DNA of 6,084 nucleotides from positions 1-6,084 of the forward strand of contig JAQGPK010000057.1 in NCBI GenBank assembly GCA_028293095.1, given 5' to 3'. Position 1 is the stretch's first letter; every line of letters begins with the position of its first letter. The translations under genes and the position numbers were made by a program. This stretch comes from Chlamydiia bacterium. GTDB taxonomy: Bacteria > Chlamydiota > Chlamydiia > Chlamydiales > FEN-1388. The notes beneath the pieces were generated by a model. The model saw only the letters and a program-made list of their open reading frames with translations, made no database searches and was not told where the DNA came from. This document shows, in pieces, positions 1 to 6,002 of the stretch.

Positions 1-1
1 T

Positions 2-634
2 ACCATCAATGATGCAGCAATTGGGCATCTCAGCCACTGTATAAATCTTTCAGTACTAGAGGTATCTTGCAACAGAGCTGTTACAGGCAGTACATTTGGC
101 AGTCTTCCTGTAACACTTACTCAAATAAATTGTTTTAATTGTGCCATCAATGATGCAGCAATTGGGCATCTCAGCTGCTGTATAAACCTTTCACAACTGG
201 ATGTATCTTCCAATAGAGGTATCACGGGCCGTACATTTGGCAGTCTTTCTGTAACACTTACTCAATTAAAATGTTATGAGTGTACCATCGATGATGCAGC
301 AATTGAGCATCTCAGCCACTGTGTAAATCTTTCAAAACTGAGTGTGTCTTCTAACCCAGATACCACAGGCAGTACATTTGGCAGTCTTCCTATAACACTT
401 ACTCAAATAAAATGTTTTAATTGTGCCATCGATGATGCAGCAATTGTGAATCTTAGCCACTGTGTAAATCTTTCAGTACTGGATGTATCTTCTAATGAAG
501 GTATCACAGGCCGCACATTTGATAGTCTTTCTATAACGCTTATTCAAGTAAGCTGTCGAGAGTGTACTACCATCGACGATGTAGCAATTAGTGATTTTAA
601 GGAGTCTCGTAGAAATTTAAGGGTCTATAGTTAA
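2..634 (+). CDS. Leucine-rich-repeat protein, C-terminal part (5' partial)
   Basis: The frame is open from the left edge to the TAA at 632-634 (210 residues visible), so the gene starts upstream; the internal ATG at 344 is not a credible start because the repeats run through it unbroken. The protein is four 47-residue units plus a partial fifth. Each unit holds two LRRs: a cysteine-containing one (CxxC, then IDDAAIxHLSHC, NLSxLDVSSN) followed by GITGxTFGSLPxTLTQLxC. The pattern resembles the CC-type LRRs of F-box/AMN1-like proteins, which form curved protein-binding scaffolds. The last unit degenerates (DDVAISDF) into a charged tail ending NLRVYS, probably a C-terminal cap. No catalytic domain or membrane segment is visible in this part. 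In host-associated bacteria such proteins are often surface or secreted host-interaction factors, but that role is inference here. It converges on thiN with 7 nt between stop codons and no clear terminator. Confidence 0.85.
   Translation, partial: TINDAAIGHLSHCINLSVLEVSCNRAVTGSTFGSLPVTLTQINCFNCAINDAAIGHLSCCINLSQLDVSSNRGITGRTFGSLSVTLTQLKCYECTIDDAAIEHLSHCVNLSKLSVSSNPDTTGSTFGSLPITLTQIKCFNCAIDDAAIVNLSHCVNLSVLDVSSNEGITGRTFDSLSITLIQVSCRECTTIDDVAISDFKESRRNLRVYS
5..589 (+). repeat. 141-bp tandem coding repeats (four units plus partial fifth)
   Basis: Units begin at 5, 146, 287 and 428, each exactly 141 bp apart. The partial fifth begins at 572, which is 144 bp on, because unit 4 carries one extra threonine codon near its end (TTIDD instead of TIDD). 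The core ggcagtacatttggcagtct recurs in alternate units (1 and 3), while units 2 and 4 read ggccg(t/c)acatttg at the same place. Conservation at the DNA level, not just the protein level, points to recent duplication or gene conversion. Confidence 0.9.
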
Positions 635-641
635 AGGGGCC

Positions 642-1271
642 CTATTTCTGGAGACAAAGAAGAATAGGCTCTGTTTCGCACGAGATGATTATTTTGTTTT
701 TTAGGCAGATGTTGGAAAGGCTGAAGAAGTTACTATCGATAGATTGATCCTGTAGTTCCCATTTAAGCCCATCTGTTGTTACATGGCTTGCTTTATCACC
801 TAGAGCAAATAGAGAGACAATCTGGCCTGGCTTGCAGAATAGCTCGTGTGTTCCAGAAATTGCAGTGATTGTTTCAGTTTCAGATTCAATATGAATACTT
901 CCTGGTCGCTTTTTAAGTAAGAGTAGATTGCCGAGCGTATGATCGACGCGGCCATTTAAGGCTGCATAGATTGTAATGTCTGCCGCGCCTTTTTGAAAGG
1001 CAATATCTATAGCAAGTGCAAGGTCAGAGTCATCTTTATCTTTTGAAAATATTTCTTTAGGAATTGTTGCATAGTGCGATAAGCTTTGAGGATCGATTGA
1101 ATCCAGATCTCCTACGATAAGCTCAGGAATAATTTTAAGGGCATGCAGATAGTGAAGGCCTCCATCTGCAGCTATGATATGCTGGTGGCGCTTGATAAGA
1201 GGGGCGAGATCTTCAATGTGAGCTACTTTGCCATTTGCGATAATGGCGAAGTGATTTTCGTGTAGAGTCAT
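642..1271 (-). CDS. thiN: Thiamine pyrophosphokinase (thiamine diphosphokinase)
   Basis: This enzyme transfers pyrophosphate from ATP to thiamine, giving the cofactor thiamine diphosphate in the cytoplasm, usually as the last step of thiamine salvage. The 209 residues match the usual length of the bacterial ThiN/YloS type. Visible family motifs in order: ANG at 12-14, AADGG at 34-38, GDLDSID at 54-60 (acidic metal and substrate site), KDKDDSDLALAI at 77-88, NGRVDHTLGN at 106-115, then the C-terminal thiamine-binding domain with TTDGLKWEL at 165-173 and SLSN at 184-187. The ATG at 1271 is the only plausible start: no other ATG, GTG or TTG lies near the N-terminus and the ANG motif needs almost all of it. 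The start sits one base after the 3' end of tRNA-Leu and has no Shine-Dalgarno sequence outside the tRNA, so the gene is probably expressed from the tRNA promoter. Its stop faces that of the LRR gene. Confidence 0.93.
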   Translation of the reverse strand: MTLHENHFAIIANGKVAHIEDLAPLIKRHQHIIAADGGLHYLHALKIIPELIVGDLDSIDPQSLSHYATIPKEIFSKDKDDSDLALAIDIAFQKGAADITIYAALNGRVDHTLGNLLLLKKRPGSIHIESETETITAISGTHELFCKPGQIVSLFALGDKASHVTTDGLKWELQDQSIDSNFFSLSNICLKNKIIISCETEPILLCLQK

Positions 1272-1272
1272 A

Positions 1273-1356
1273 TGCGGCCAAGAAGATTTGAACTTCCACC
1301 GAGTTGCCCCGACTAGAACCTGAATCTAGCGCGTCTACCAATTTCGCCATGGCCGC
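1273..1356 (-). tRNA. tRNA-Leu(CAG)
   Basis: On the minus strand an 84-nt class II tRNA can be folded by eye. The 7-bp acceptor stem pairs GCGGCCA with TGGCCGC, followed by discriminator A (complement of 1273). The D arm contains AATTGGTAGACGCGC, the anticodon stem pairs CTAGA with TCTAG around loop TTCAGGT, a long variable arm follows (CGGG/CTCG), and the T arm pairs GGAAG with CTTCT around TTCAAAT. The anticodon CAG (1320-1322 on the complement) reads leucine CUG codons. The D and anticodon arms closely resemble E. coli tRNA-Leu(CAG). CCA is not encoded: the bases after the discriminator are TAT, the last two belonging to the thiN start codon. CCA must be added by a nucleotidyltransferase. 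Confidence 0.95.
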
Positions 1357-1369
1357 AAAATCGGTTCAA

Positions 1370-1398
1370 ATCATACCTAAAAGCGCACATTCCTTCTA
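1370..1398 (-). promoter_or_regulatory. Candidate promoter for tRNA-Leu and thiN
   Basis: On the minus strand a -10 box TATGAT (1370-1375) lies 13 nt from the mature 5' end of the tRNA, placing transcription start about 6-7 nt before it, a normal tRNA leader. A weak -35 candidate TAGAAG (1393-1398) stands 17 nt upstream. The -10 is convincing and the -35 is poor. No other promoter for thiN is visible. Confidence 0.5.
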
Positions 1399-1412
1399 GA
1401 ATAAAAAAATTT

Positions 1413-1418
1413 TATACT
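1413..1418 (+). promoter_or_regulatory. Candidate -10 box for the dienelactone-hydrolase-like gene
   Basis: TATACT matches the sigma-70 -10 consensus at five of six bases and is set in an A/T-rich stretch. I see no good -35 at the right distance. Transcription would start near 1425, at or after the first in-frame ATG (1424), which supports translation starting at the ATG at 1454 instead. Confidence 0.4.
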
Positions 1419-1453
1419 TTAAAATGGTCTTTTTTAAGGTTCAATGGGAAAAG

Positions 1454-2161
1454 ATGTCGATAATTAAAAATGTAGTCTCTTATGCGCATGAAAATGTTCT
1501 CCTAGAAGGTTTTGTGGCGACCTCTTCACAAGAGAGGCGACCTCTTGTCATTCTATGTCATGCTTGGAAAGGGCGTGATGATTTTATTATGGAAGCCGCG
1601 GCTCGTATTGCAAGCTGGGGATATGTGGGGTTTGCTCTTGATATGTATGGAAAGGGCATACTAGGTGCATCTAAAGAAGAAAGTGCAGCCTTAAAGAAGC
1701 CATTTCTGCAAGATCGAAGTCTCTTACAAAAGCGGCTACTACAAGCATATGATACGGCGTGTGCGCTGCCTTATGTAGATGCAGGACGTATTACTGTAGT
1801 CGGCTTTGGTTTTGGAGGACTATGTGCCCTTGATTTAGCAAGGAGTGGAGTACCTCTAAAGGGCGCTATTAGTGTGTATGGTCATTTTGATGCACCTCTA
1901 AATGTGACTACTACTCCAATCAAAGCCAAAGTACTCATTCTACATGGTCACGATGATGCTATTGTTCCTCTGACTGAGCTCTCTGCATTTGAACAGGAGC
2001 TCAATCAAGCCAATGTGGACTGGCAGGTAAATATCTATAGCCATACCATGCATGCCTTTATGAATCCCTCAGTCAATGATCCAGCGTTTGGTACTGTCTA
2101 TAATCCGCTAGCTGCAGAACGTGGATGGATAGCTATCAAGAATTTTCTTGTAGAGTGTTAG
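1454..2161 (+). CDS. Dienelactone-hydrolase-family alpha/beta hydrolase, nucleophile replaced by Gly
   Basis: This 235-residue single-domain alpha/beta hydrolase is the usual length for the dienelactone hydrolase (DLH) family, which hydrolyses ester or lactone bonds in the cytoplasm; no signal peptide is visible. Family landmarks: LEGFVA at 17-22, HAWKGRDDF at 36-44, GYVGFALDMYGKG at 56-68, the nucleophile elbow GFGFGG at 117-122, HGHDDAIVP at 164-172 with probable catalytic Asp168, and MHAFMNP at 199-205 with probable catalytic His200. The family elbow is normally GxCxGG (Cys, sometimes Ser); here residue 119 is Gly (codon GGT at 1808-1810), so the usual nucleophile is missing. I prefer the ATG at 1454 over that at 1424: the family N-terminus begins there, and the earlier ATG lies on the expected transcription start and lacks a ribosome site. 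A GGGAAAAG stretch precedes 1454. The gene converges on the sulfatase with two bases between stops. Substrate unknown. Confidence 0.85.
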   Translation: MSIIKNVVSYAHENVLLEGFVATSSQERRPLVILCHAWKGRDDFIMEAAARIASWGYVGFALDMYGKGILGASKEESAALKKPFLQDRSLLQKRLLQAYDTACALPYVDAGRITVVGFGFGGLCALDLARSGVPLKGAISVYGHFDAPLNVTTTPIKAKVLILHGHDDAIVPLTELSAFEQELNQANVDWQVNIYSHTMHAFMNPSVNDPAFGTVYNPLAAERGWIAIKNFLVEC

Positions 2162-2163
2162 TA

Positions 2164-3807
2164 CTAAAAAGGAGCTATTGGCCAACAAAATCCTTTTGGT
2201 AGCGCTTGAGAGTGGTCAATCTTTTCTTTGAGTTTTGCGTGCAATCTATTTGCCTCTACCGCAATTTCTGCAATAGGGTCTTTATAGAGGAGGTTATGTA
2301 GTTGTCCCGGATCTTTTTGTAAGTTGTAGAGCTCATATTCAAAATTGCTGCCATCTTCCGAGTAATAAACAGCGTAGCTCCAGTCTCCTTCTCGGATGGC
2401 ACGCATGTGTCCACCAGGTGTGTTGCTAGGTAAAAAGAAGACGTCATCATAGGTAAAAAGAATGGAGTCTTGAACGGATTCTTTCTCGCTTTTTAAAACT
2501 GGAACCATGCTGACTCCTTTTCCATATTGGGAGAAGTGAGGAACTTGTGCAAGTTCTGCAAGCGTCGGAAGAAGGTCAAGGTGACTGTAGAGGGCACTCG
2601 TTGTTTGAGGGGATGGATACATTTTCGGATTCGATACAATGAGTGGAATATGGATAGCCTCTTCATACATCGTATAAGCCTTTTCTCTCATTCCATGGGA
2701 CAACCCAAGCTCACCATGATCTGCTGTTCGAATAATGATTGTATCATCTCTGAGCCCTGTAGCCTCTAACGTATCTAAAACAGCTCCAACATGTGAGTCT
2801 GCTAAAGTATTGAGATATGCATAGAACTTGACATACCCTTTTTCTTCTTCTTTATCCTTTAAAGGGGAGACGGTGTTGAATGCATCGCGTGCTTTAAGCT
2901 GAACAGATGGCTTGGTTGTGAGATCATCTTCATAGTTTGCAGGAAGATCAACGGCAATATCTATAAAATTTTCTTTTGTATAACCAGCTTTTTCAAAATG
3001 TTTAGGATAGACCCAAACATCATGAGGATTGACAAGCGAAATAAAAAGACAAAATGGTTTTCGAGTATCAGGATCAGTCGAAGCTATTTTTTTCAGATAT
3101 TCGAGTGCTCCTTCTATTCCAAATCCTTCGGTCTCTTTTGGATTATTTTTAGATTGTCCATAGAGAAAGCGGCCATCATTATTTGCATAGCCTCCACCTA
3201 AAGTGGATAGACCATCAAAGATGGTACCATCAGGATTTTTGATAAACTCTTGGATTGCAGTTCCTGCATCAGGCGGATTCCAGCCAGAGAGGGTGTACTT
3301 TTTTTGAATATTTTTAATGTCTTTGGTAGTCCATGCATGGCCGCCTTTAAGAGGTGGTGTCAGATGCCATTTTCCTTTCCAAATCACCTCATAGCCAGCT
3401 TTTTCTGTCAAAAGTGTTCCGATGTCCATGAGTTCTTTTTCTGATGGTAGTCCTCCATTTGCAGGAGGTGTCAGAGGAACTTTGTTAATCGGAAAATGCT
3501 CACTTGTTGTTAAAACAGCGCGACTCGGAGTACACTCGCAAGCTGCAGTATAGGCGTGATCAAAAGATAATCCATGCTGTTTGAGGCGCATTGAAGAGGA
3601 AAGGTGTTTTTCTGCCCACCCTTTAGGCCAGTGTGTAGGGTAGCGCTCTTGATCAGTTAAAAGCACAATAATATTTGGTTTCTTCGTTGTATTTACAGGG
3701 GGAGTAGTTTGATTGTTTGTTGAACAGCTCGATACAAGCAAGAGGAGTAGAGAAGCTGCATGATAGTATCTAGAATGAAAAGCGTATGGCTGCTTAAAAG
3801 TACTCAT
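2164..3807 (-). CDS. Sulfatase (arylsulfatase A-like family), predicted lipoprotein
   Basis: The protein probably removes sulfate esters from an organic substrate, outside the cytoplasm. Its 547 residues fit the type I formylglycine sulfatases. The N-terminus has a hydrophobic run (ASLLLLLVSS) followed by Cys28, a lipobox (VSSC), so it should be a membrane-anchored lipoprotein. Active-site landmarks: TDQER at 51-55 (metal-binding Asp52), CTPSR at 92-96 (Cys92 to be oxidised to formylglycine, Arg96), GKWH at 145-148 (Lys146, His148), NPHD at 260-263, ADHGE at 362-366 (Asp363, His364), and Lys376 in HGMREK. The C-terminal YELYNLQKDP at 491-500 is also typical. All core catalytic residues appear present. 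A maturation enzyme (FGE or a radical-SAM anSME) is required and is not in this window. A strong ribosome site GAAGGA (3814-3819) supports the start. The natural substrate cannot be read from sequence; alkaline-phosphatase-superfamily relatives such as phosphonate monoesterases are less likely alternatives. Confidence 0.92.
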   Translation of the reverse strand: MSTFKQPYAFHSRYYHAASLLLLLVSSCSTNNQTTPPVNTTKKPNIIVLLTDQERYPTHWPKGWAEKHLSSSMRLKQHGLSFDHAYTAACECTPSRAVLTTSEHFPINKVPLTPPANGGLPSEKELMDIGTLLTEKAGYEVIWKGKWHLTPPLKGGHAWTTKDIKNIQKKYTLSGWNPPDAGTAIQEFIKNPDGTIFDGLSTLGGGYANNDGRFLYGQSKNNPKETEGFGIEGALEYLKKIASTDPDTRKPFCLFISLVNPHDVWVYPKHFEKAGYTKENFIDIAVDLPANYEDDLTTKPSVQLKARDAFNTVSPLKDKEEEKGYVKFYAYLNTLADSHVGAVLDTLEATGLRDDTIIIRTADHGELGLSHGMREKAYTMYEEAIHIPLIVSNPKMYPSPQTTSALYSHLDLLPTLAELAQVPHFSQYGKGVSMVPVLKSEKESVQDSILFTYDDVFFLPSNTPGGHMRAIREGDWSYAVYYSEDGSNFEYELYNLQKDPGQLHNLLYKDPIAEIAVEANRLHAKLKEKIDHSQALPKGFCWPIAPF

Positions 3808-3861
3808 AGTTTATCCTTCGTTCAAGCGGGAATTTCTGTAAAATATGTCTGGCTAAAGATC

Positions 3862-3890
3862 TGCATACCATAGGATAGATCTATTAGCAA
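3862..3890 (-). promoter_or_regulatory. Candidate promoter and palindrome upstream of the sulfatase
   Basis: On the minus strand TTGCTA (3885-3890) is followed, after 17 nt, by TATGCA (3862-3867) preceded by TGG, an extended -10 arrangement. The spacer contains a perfect 10-bp palindrome ATAGATCTAT (3875-3884). The AGATCT core at 3877-3882 is repeated 20 bp away at 3857-3862. Core matches to consensus are only moderate. The sulfatase could instead be read through from the NTF2-like gene. Confidence 0.3.
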
Positions 3891-3909
3891 AATATTTTTA
3901 AGATCAAGC

Positions 3910-4284
3910 TTAAGAGGTTGAAAAAATTTCCTCCTTTTTCTTCTCAAAAGGGCGTGCATCATAAAAGAGCTCGAGACGAACGATTAAGCTATCTTTGAAT
4001 GTCATCAGTGTTGCTGCACGGAAAATCCCGATTGGAGCTGGGCAGTCCATATCGTATGCTAACATGGCCTGATCGTTGGAGCCAAATTGAGCGCGAATGG
4101 TTACCTTTGTAATCATAGAACAGAATCGCTTTGCAGCTTCAAGGACTGCCTCTTTCCCTTTCATCTCGGCCATTGGTCCTATAAACTGTACTTCAGGGTG
4201 CAGACATTTTTCCATAGTAGTAAGATCTTGGCTTCCCATCGCTTGATAGTAAGCAACTGCAGTGGCTACATTCTTTTCTGACAT
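3910..4284 (-). CDS. SnoaL/NTF2-like small protein
   Basis: This 124-residue protein has the length and pattern of SnoaL-like/NTF2-like cone-barrel proteins: an N-terminal helix (VATAVAYYQAMGSQD, 6-20), MEKCLHPEVQFIGPMAEMKG at 24-43 and EAVLEAAKRFCS at 45-56, then alternating strands carrying the typical AATLMTFKDSLIVRLELFYD (90-109). The C-terminal tail is charged. Members include small-molecule isomerases and cyclases, and many are ligand-binding proteins of unknown role, so no reaction can be assigned. No signal peptide is seen. The ATG at 4284 is supported by the ribosome site GAGGA (4289-4293) five to six bases upstream and a perfect -10 box behind it. The sulfatase lies 102 nt downstream on the same strand, so the two may be co-transcribed, though the sulfatase has its own candidate promoter. 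Confidence 0.85.
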   Translation of the reverse strand: MSEKNVATAVAYYQAMGSQDLTTMEKCLHPEVQFIGPMAEMKGKEAVLEAAKRFCSMITKVTIRAQFGSNDQAMLAYDMDCPAPIGIFRAATLMTFKDSLIVRLELFYDARPFEKKKEEIFSTS

Positions 4285-4516
4285 AGTTTCCTCAGATTGA
4301 AAATTTTTATAAATTATAGTTCCTCTGGGCTTTCACTGGAAGAGGTTTGTACCGTATTGTCGATAGAGGTTGACCTATCAGAGGAATATAAGAAATGGCC
4401 AGAAGGAAACTCTTCAAACTCTATTGCAATAAATGTAGAGAAGTTTTTTCAGGAACTTTTTAAGTCGAAACAGCTTATTATAAACGATTCCAATAACTTT
4501 ATTTGTAGGTATTTCG
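4285..4516. other. Divergent intergenic region between the NTF2-like and beta-lactamase-like genes
   Basis: This 232-bp stretch separates two genes pointing away from each other, so it should carry both promoters. The leftward one is clear (TATAAT on the minus strand at 4313-4318). For the rightward gene the best -10 candidates are the overlapping TATTAT (4476-4481) and TATAAA (4479-4484), with no good -35. AGAGGTT occurs twice, at 4341 and 4365, 24 bp apart, which may be chance. The rest is covered only by the doubtful open frame. Confidence 0.5.
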
Positions 4517-4557
4517 ATGCAACCTTATTTACCTCCCTATTTTATACAACAAGATAG
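4297..4557 (+). CDS. Doubtful 86-residue open frame upstream of the beta-lactamase-like gene
   Basis: An open frame begins with TTG at 4297 and ends with TAG at 4555-4557, overlapping the next gene by 41 nt in another frame. Its first 65 or so residues look protein-like (for example VEKFFQELFKSKQLI, a plausible amphipathic helix), but I recognise no family. Against it: no ATG, no ribosome site, only a TTG start placed inside the NTF2-like leader, and the perfect TATAAT of the opposite gene lies within it. The frame is closed just upstream by TGA at 4279-4281. It may be a remnant of a lost gene, or simply an open stretch in an intergenic region. Confidence 0.2.
   Translation: MKIFINYSSSGLSLEEVCTVLSIEVDLSEEYKKWPEGNSSNSIAINVEKFFQELFKSKQLIINDSNNFICRYFDATLFTSLFYTTR
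4313..4318 (-). promoter_or_regulatory. -10 box for the NTF2-like gene
   Basis: The minus strand reads a perfect TATAAT here. Transcription would start near 4306, giving a leader of about 20 nt that carries the GAGGA ribosome site. At 17 nt spacing the -35 position reads TTCCAG (4336-4341), a poor match, so the -10 carries the assignment. Confidence 0.5.
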
Positions 4558-5989
4558 ACTAAGTAGAGTTCAGGCCGTTTTACCTCAAATTGATGCCTTA
4601 TATCGAGAATGCGCTGAGAAAAACCATATTCCCGGCTTTGCTTATGGGATTATTGTTGATGGTAAATTAATCCACACAGGCTACAGCGGCATTGCAAATT
4701 TGGAGAAGAAGACTCCGGTAACAGCTCAATCTATGTTTCGCATTGCCTCAATGACCAAAAGCTTTACAGCGCTCTCTATTTTAAAGCTGCGCGATGAGAA
4801 TAAATTACGATTAGACGATCCTATTTCTCTCTACTTTCCAGAAATGAAGGGACAAAAATTAATTGATGATGTGCCAGTGAGTACAATCCGTGATTTATTA
4901 ACGCATGCAGCTGGTTTTCCGACAGATGATCCTTGGGCTGATAGAAAACTACATGAAACTGAAAAAGAACTTATTGCCTTAGTAAAAAGGGGTCTTTATT
5001 TCTCAACTATTCCTGGTACAACCTATGAATACAGTAATCTAGGGTATACGTTACTTGGTTCTATCATCCAAAAAGTCACCGGAGTTCCGTATGAAAAGTT
5101 CATTCTTGAGCAGATTTGCCAGCCTATTGGAATGAAGGATATCGCTTGGGAGTTTACAGAGGTTGAGCCTTCTCAATTAGCTCAAGGGTATCGGTGGCAT
5201 AATGAAGCATGGAAAAAAGAGGAGATGTTGCACGATGGGATTTTTGGAGCAATGGGAGGAATGATCACCTCTATCGAATCCTTTAGCCAGTATGTTGCCC
5301 TACATCTTTCTGCTTGGCCACCGCGTACTGACTTGGACGTAGGTCCCGTTAAAAGGTGTTCCATCCGTGAAATGCAGCAGCCCTTGCGATTTGATGAGCT
5401 TCTGATCAACAAAGATACCGAGGGGAATGAACGAATAGTAACAAGTGCCTATGGATATGGCTTAAAGTGGTCTAAGGATATGAAGGGGAGAGTTACTGTA
5501 GGTCATAGTGGCGGGCTTCCTGGCTTTGGAAGTAACTGGTTGATCATGCCAGAGTATGGGGTAGGAATAGTTGGCTTTGCGAATGTTACCTATGCACCAG
5601 TCACAAAACTACATCAGGAGATTCTAGAAAAAATTGTAACAGTTGCAGAGTTACAGCCAAGACAGCTCCCAGCATCAAATATCTTAAAAGAGCGACAAAG
5701 AGAGTTGGTACAGCTCTTACCAGATTGGAATAGAGCAGAAAACAGCGGTATTTTTGCGCATAATTTTTTCTTAGACTATTCGATTGTTTCTTTAAAAAAG
5801 GAAGCCAGCGAGCTCTTTGCAAAAGCTGGAGAAATTATTAAAACGAATGAAATGGTCCCAGAAAACCAGTTGGCTGGCCATTTTGTGCTTGAATGTGAAA
5901 AGACTGATCTACGTGTACGCTTTGCGTTAACACCTGAACATATACCTTTAATCCAAGAGTACAAAATAGAAGAAATCAAAAAGCCTTAA
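4517..5989 (+). CDS. Serine beta-lactamase-family hydrolase (class C / CubicO-like)
   Basis: The protein belongs to the serine beta-lactamase/penicillin-binding-protein-like family (Pfam Beta-lactamase type), whose members include AmpC-like enzymes, D-Ala-D-Ala carboxypeptidases, D-aminopeptidases and esterases. The catalytic set is complete: SMTK at 78-81 (Ser78 nucleophile, Lys81), YSN at 172-174 and HSGG at 330-333, the counterpart of the KTG box. DLLTHAAGFP at 126-135 is a further family hallmark. The core spans about 24-375; a C-terminal extension of roughly 110 residues (380-490) is unassigned. No signal peptide or membrane segment is seen, so a cytoplasmic enzyme is more likely than a true secreted beta-lactamase. 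The HxG third box and missing export signal favour an esterase or peptidase role, but the substrate is unknown. The ATG at 4517 has only a weak site (TAGG at 4506-4509). It is followed 13 nt after the stop by a strong inverted repeat. Confidence 0.92.
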   Translation: MQPYLPPYFIQQDRLSRVQAVLPQIDALYRECAEKNHIPGFAYGIIVDGKLIHTGYSGIANLEKKTPVTAQSMFRIASMTKSFTALSILKLRDENKLRLDDPISLYFPEMKGQKLIDDVPVSTIRDLLTHAAGFPTDDPWADRKLHETEKELIALVKRGLYFSTIPGTTYEYSNLGYTLLGSIIQKVTGVPYEKFILEQICQPIGMKDIAWEFTEVEPSQLAQGYRWHNEAWKKEEMLHDGIFGAMGGMITSIESFSQYVALHLSAWPPRTDLDVGPVKRCSIREMQQPLRFDELLINKDTEGNERIVTSAYGYGLKWSKDMKGRVTVGHSGGLPGFGSNWLIMPEYGVGIVGFANVTYAPVTKLHQEILEKIVTVAELQPRQLPASNILKERQRELVQLLPDWNRAENSGIFAHNFFLDYSIVSLKKEASELFAKAGEIIKTNEMVPENQLAGHFVLECEKTDLRVRFALTPEHIPLIQEYKIEEIKKP

Positions 5990-6002
5990 CTTTAGTTTTC
6001 AT

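Noticed and set aside
5..589. CRISPR array
   Set aside because: The repeats are 141 bp, directly adjacent without spacers, and encode an in-frame LRR protein.
344..634. Separate 96-residue protein starting at the ATG at 344
   Set aside because: The same frame is open to the left edge and the 141-bp repeats continue through 344 without a break, so this ATG is internal to the LRR gene.
636..671. Terminator hairpin between the LRR gene and thiN
   Set aside because: The pairing CCTATT/AATAGG is only 6 bp with a long loop and no U-run, and GGGCCC is a short palindrome; neither is a convincing terminator.
1424..1453. Start of the dienelactone-hydrolase-like protein at the ATG at 1424
   Set aside because: It coincides with the expected transcription start from TATACT, has no ribosome site, and adds ten residues (MVFFKVQWEK) that do not fit the family N-terminus.
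2527..3444. Plus-strand open frames of 64-80 residues inside the sulfatase gene, and a minus-strand one at 2256-2450
   Set aside because: They are out-of-frame shadows of a clearly conserved sulfatase, with no family resemblance of their own.
4087..4281. Plus-strand open frame opposite the NTF2-like gene
   Set aside because: It is an antisense shadow of a gene with a good ribosome site and promoter and shows no recognisable protein features.
4370..4392. Promoter TTGACC ... TATAAG for the beta-lactamase-like gene
   Set aside because: The two boxes are only 11 nt apart, too short for a sigma-70 promoter.
5182..5979. Three minus-strand open frames inside the beta-lactamase-like gene
   Set aside because: They lie antisense to a gene with a full catalytic motif set, are low in recognisable structure and have no regulatory signals.
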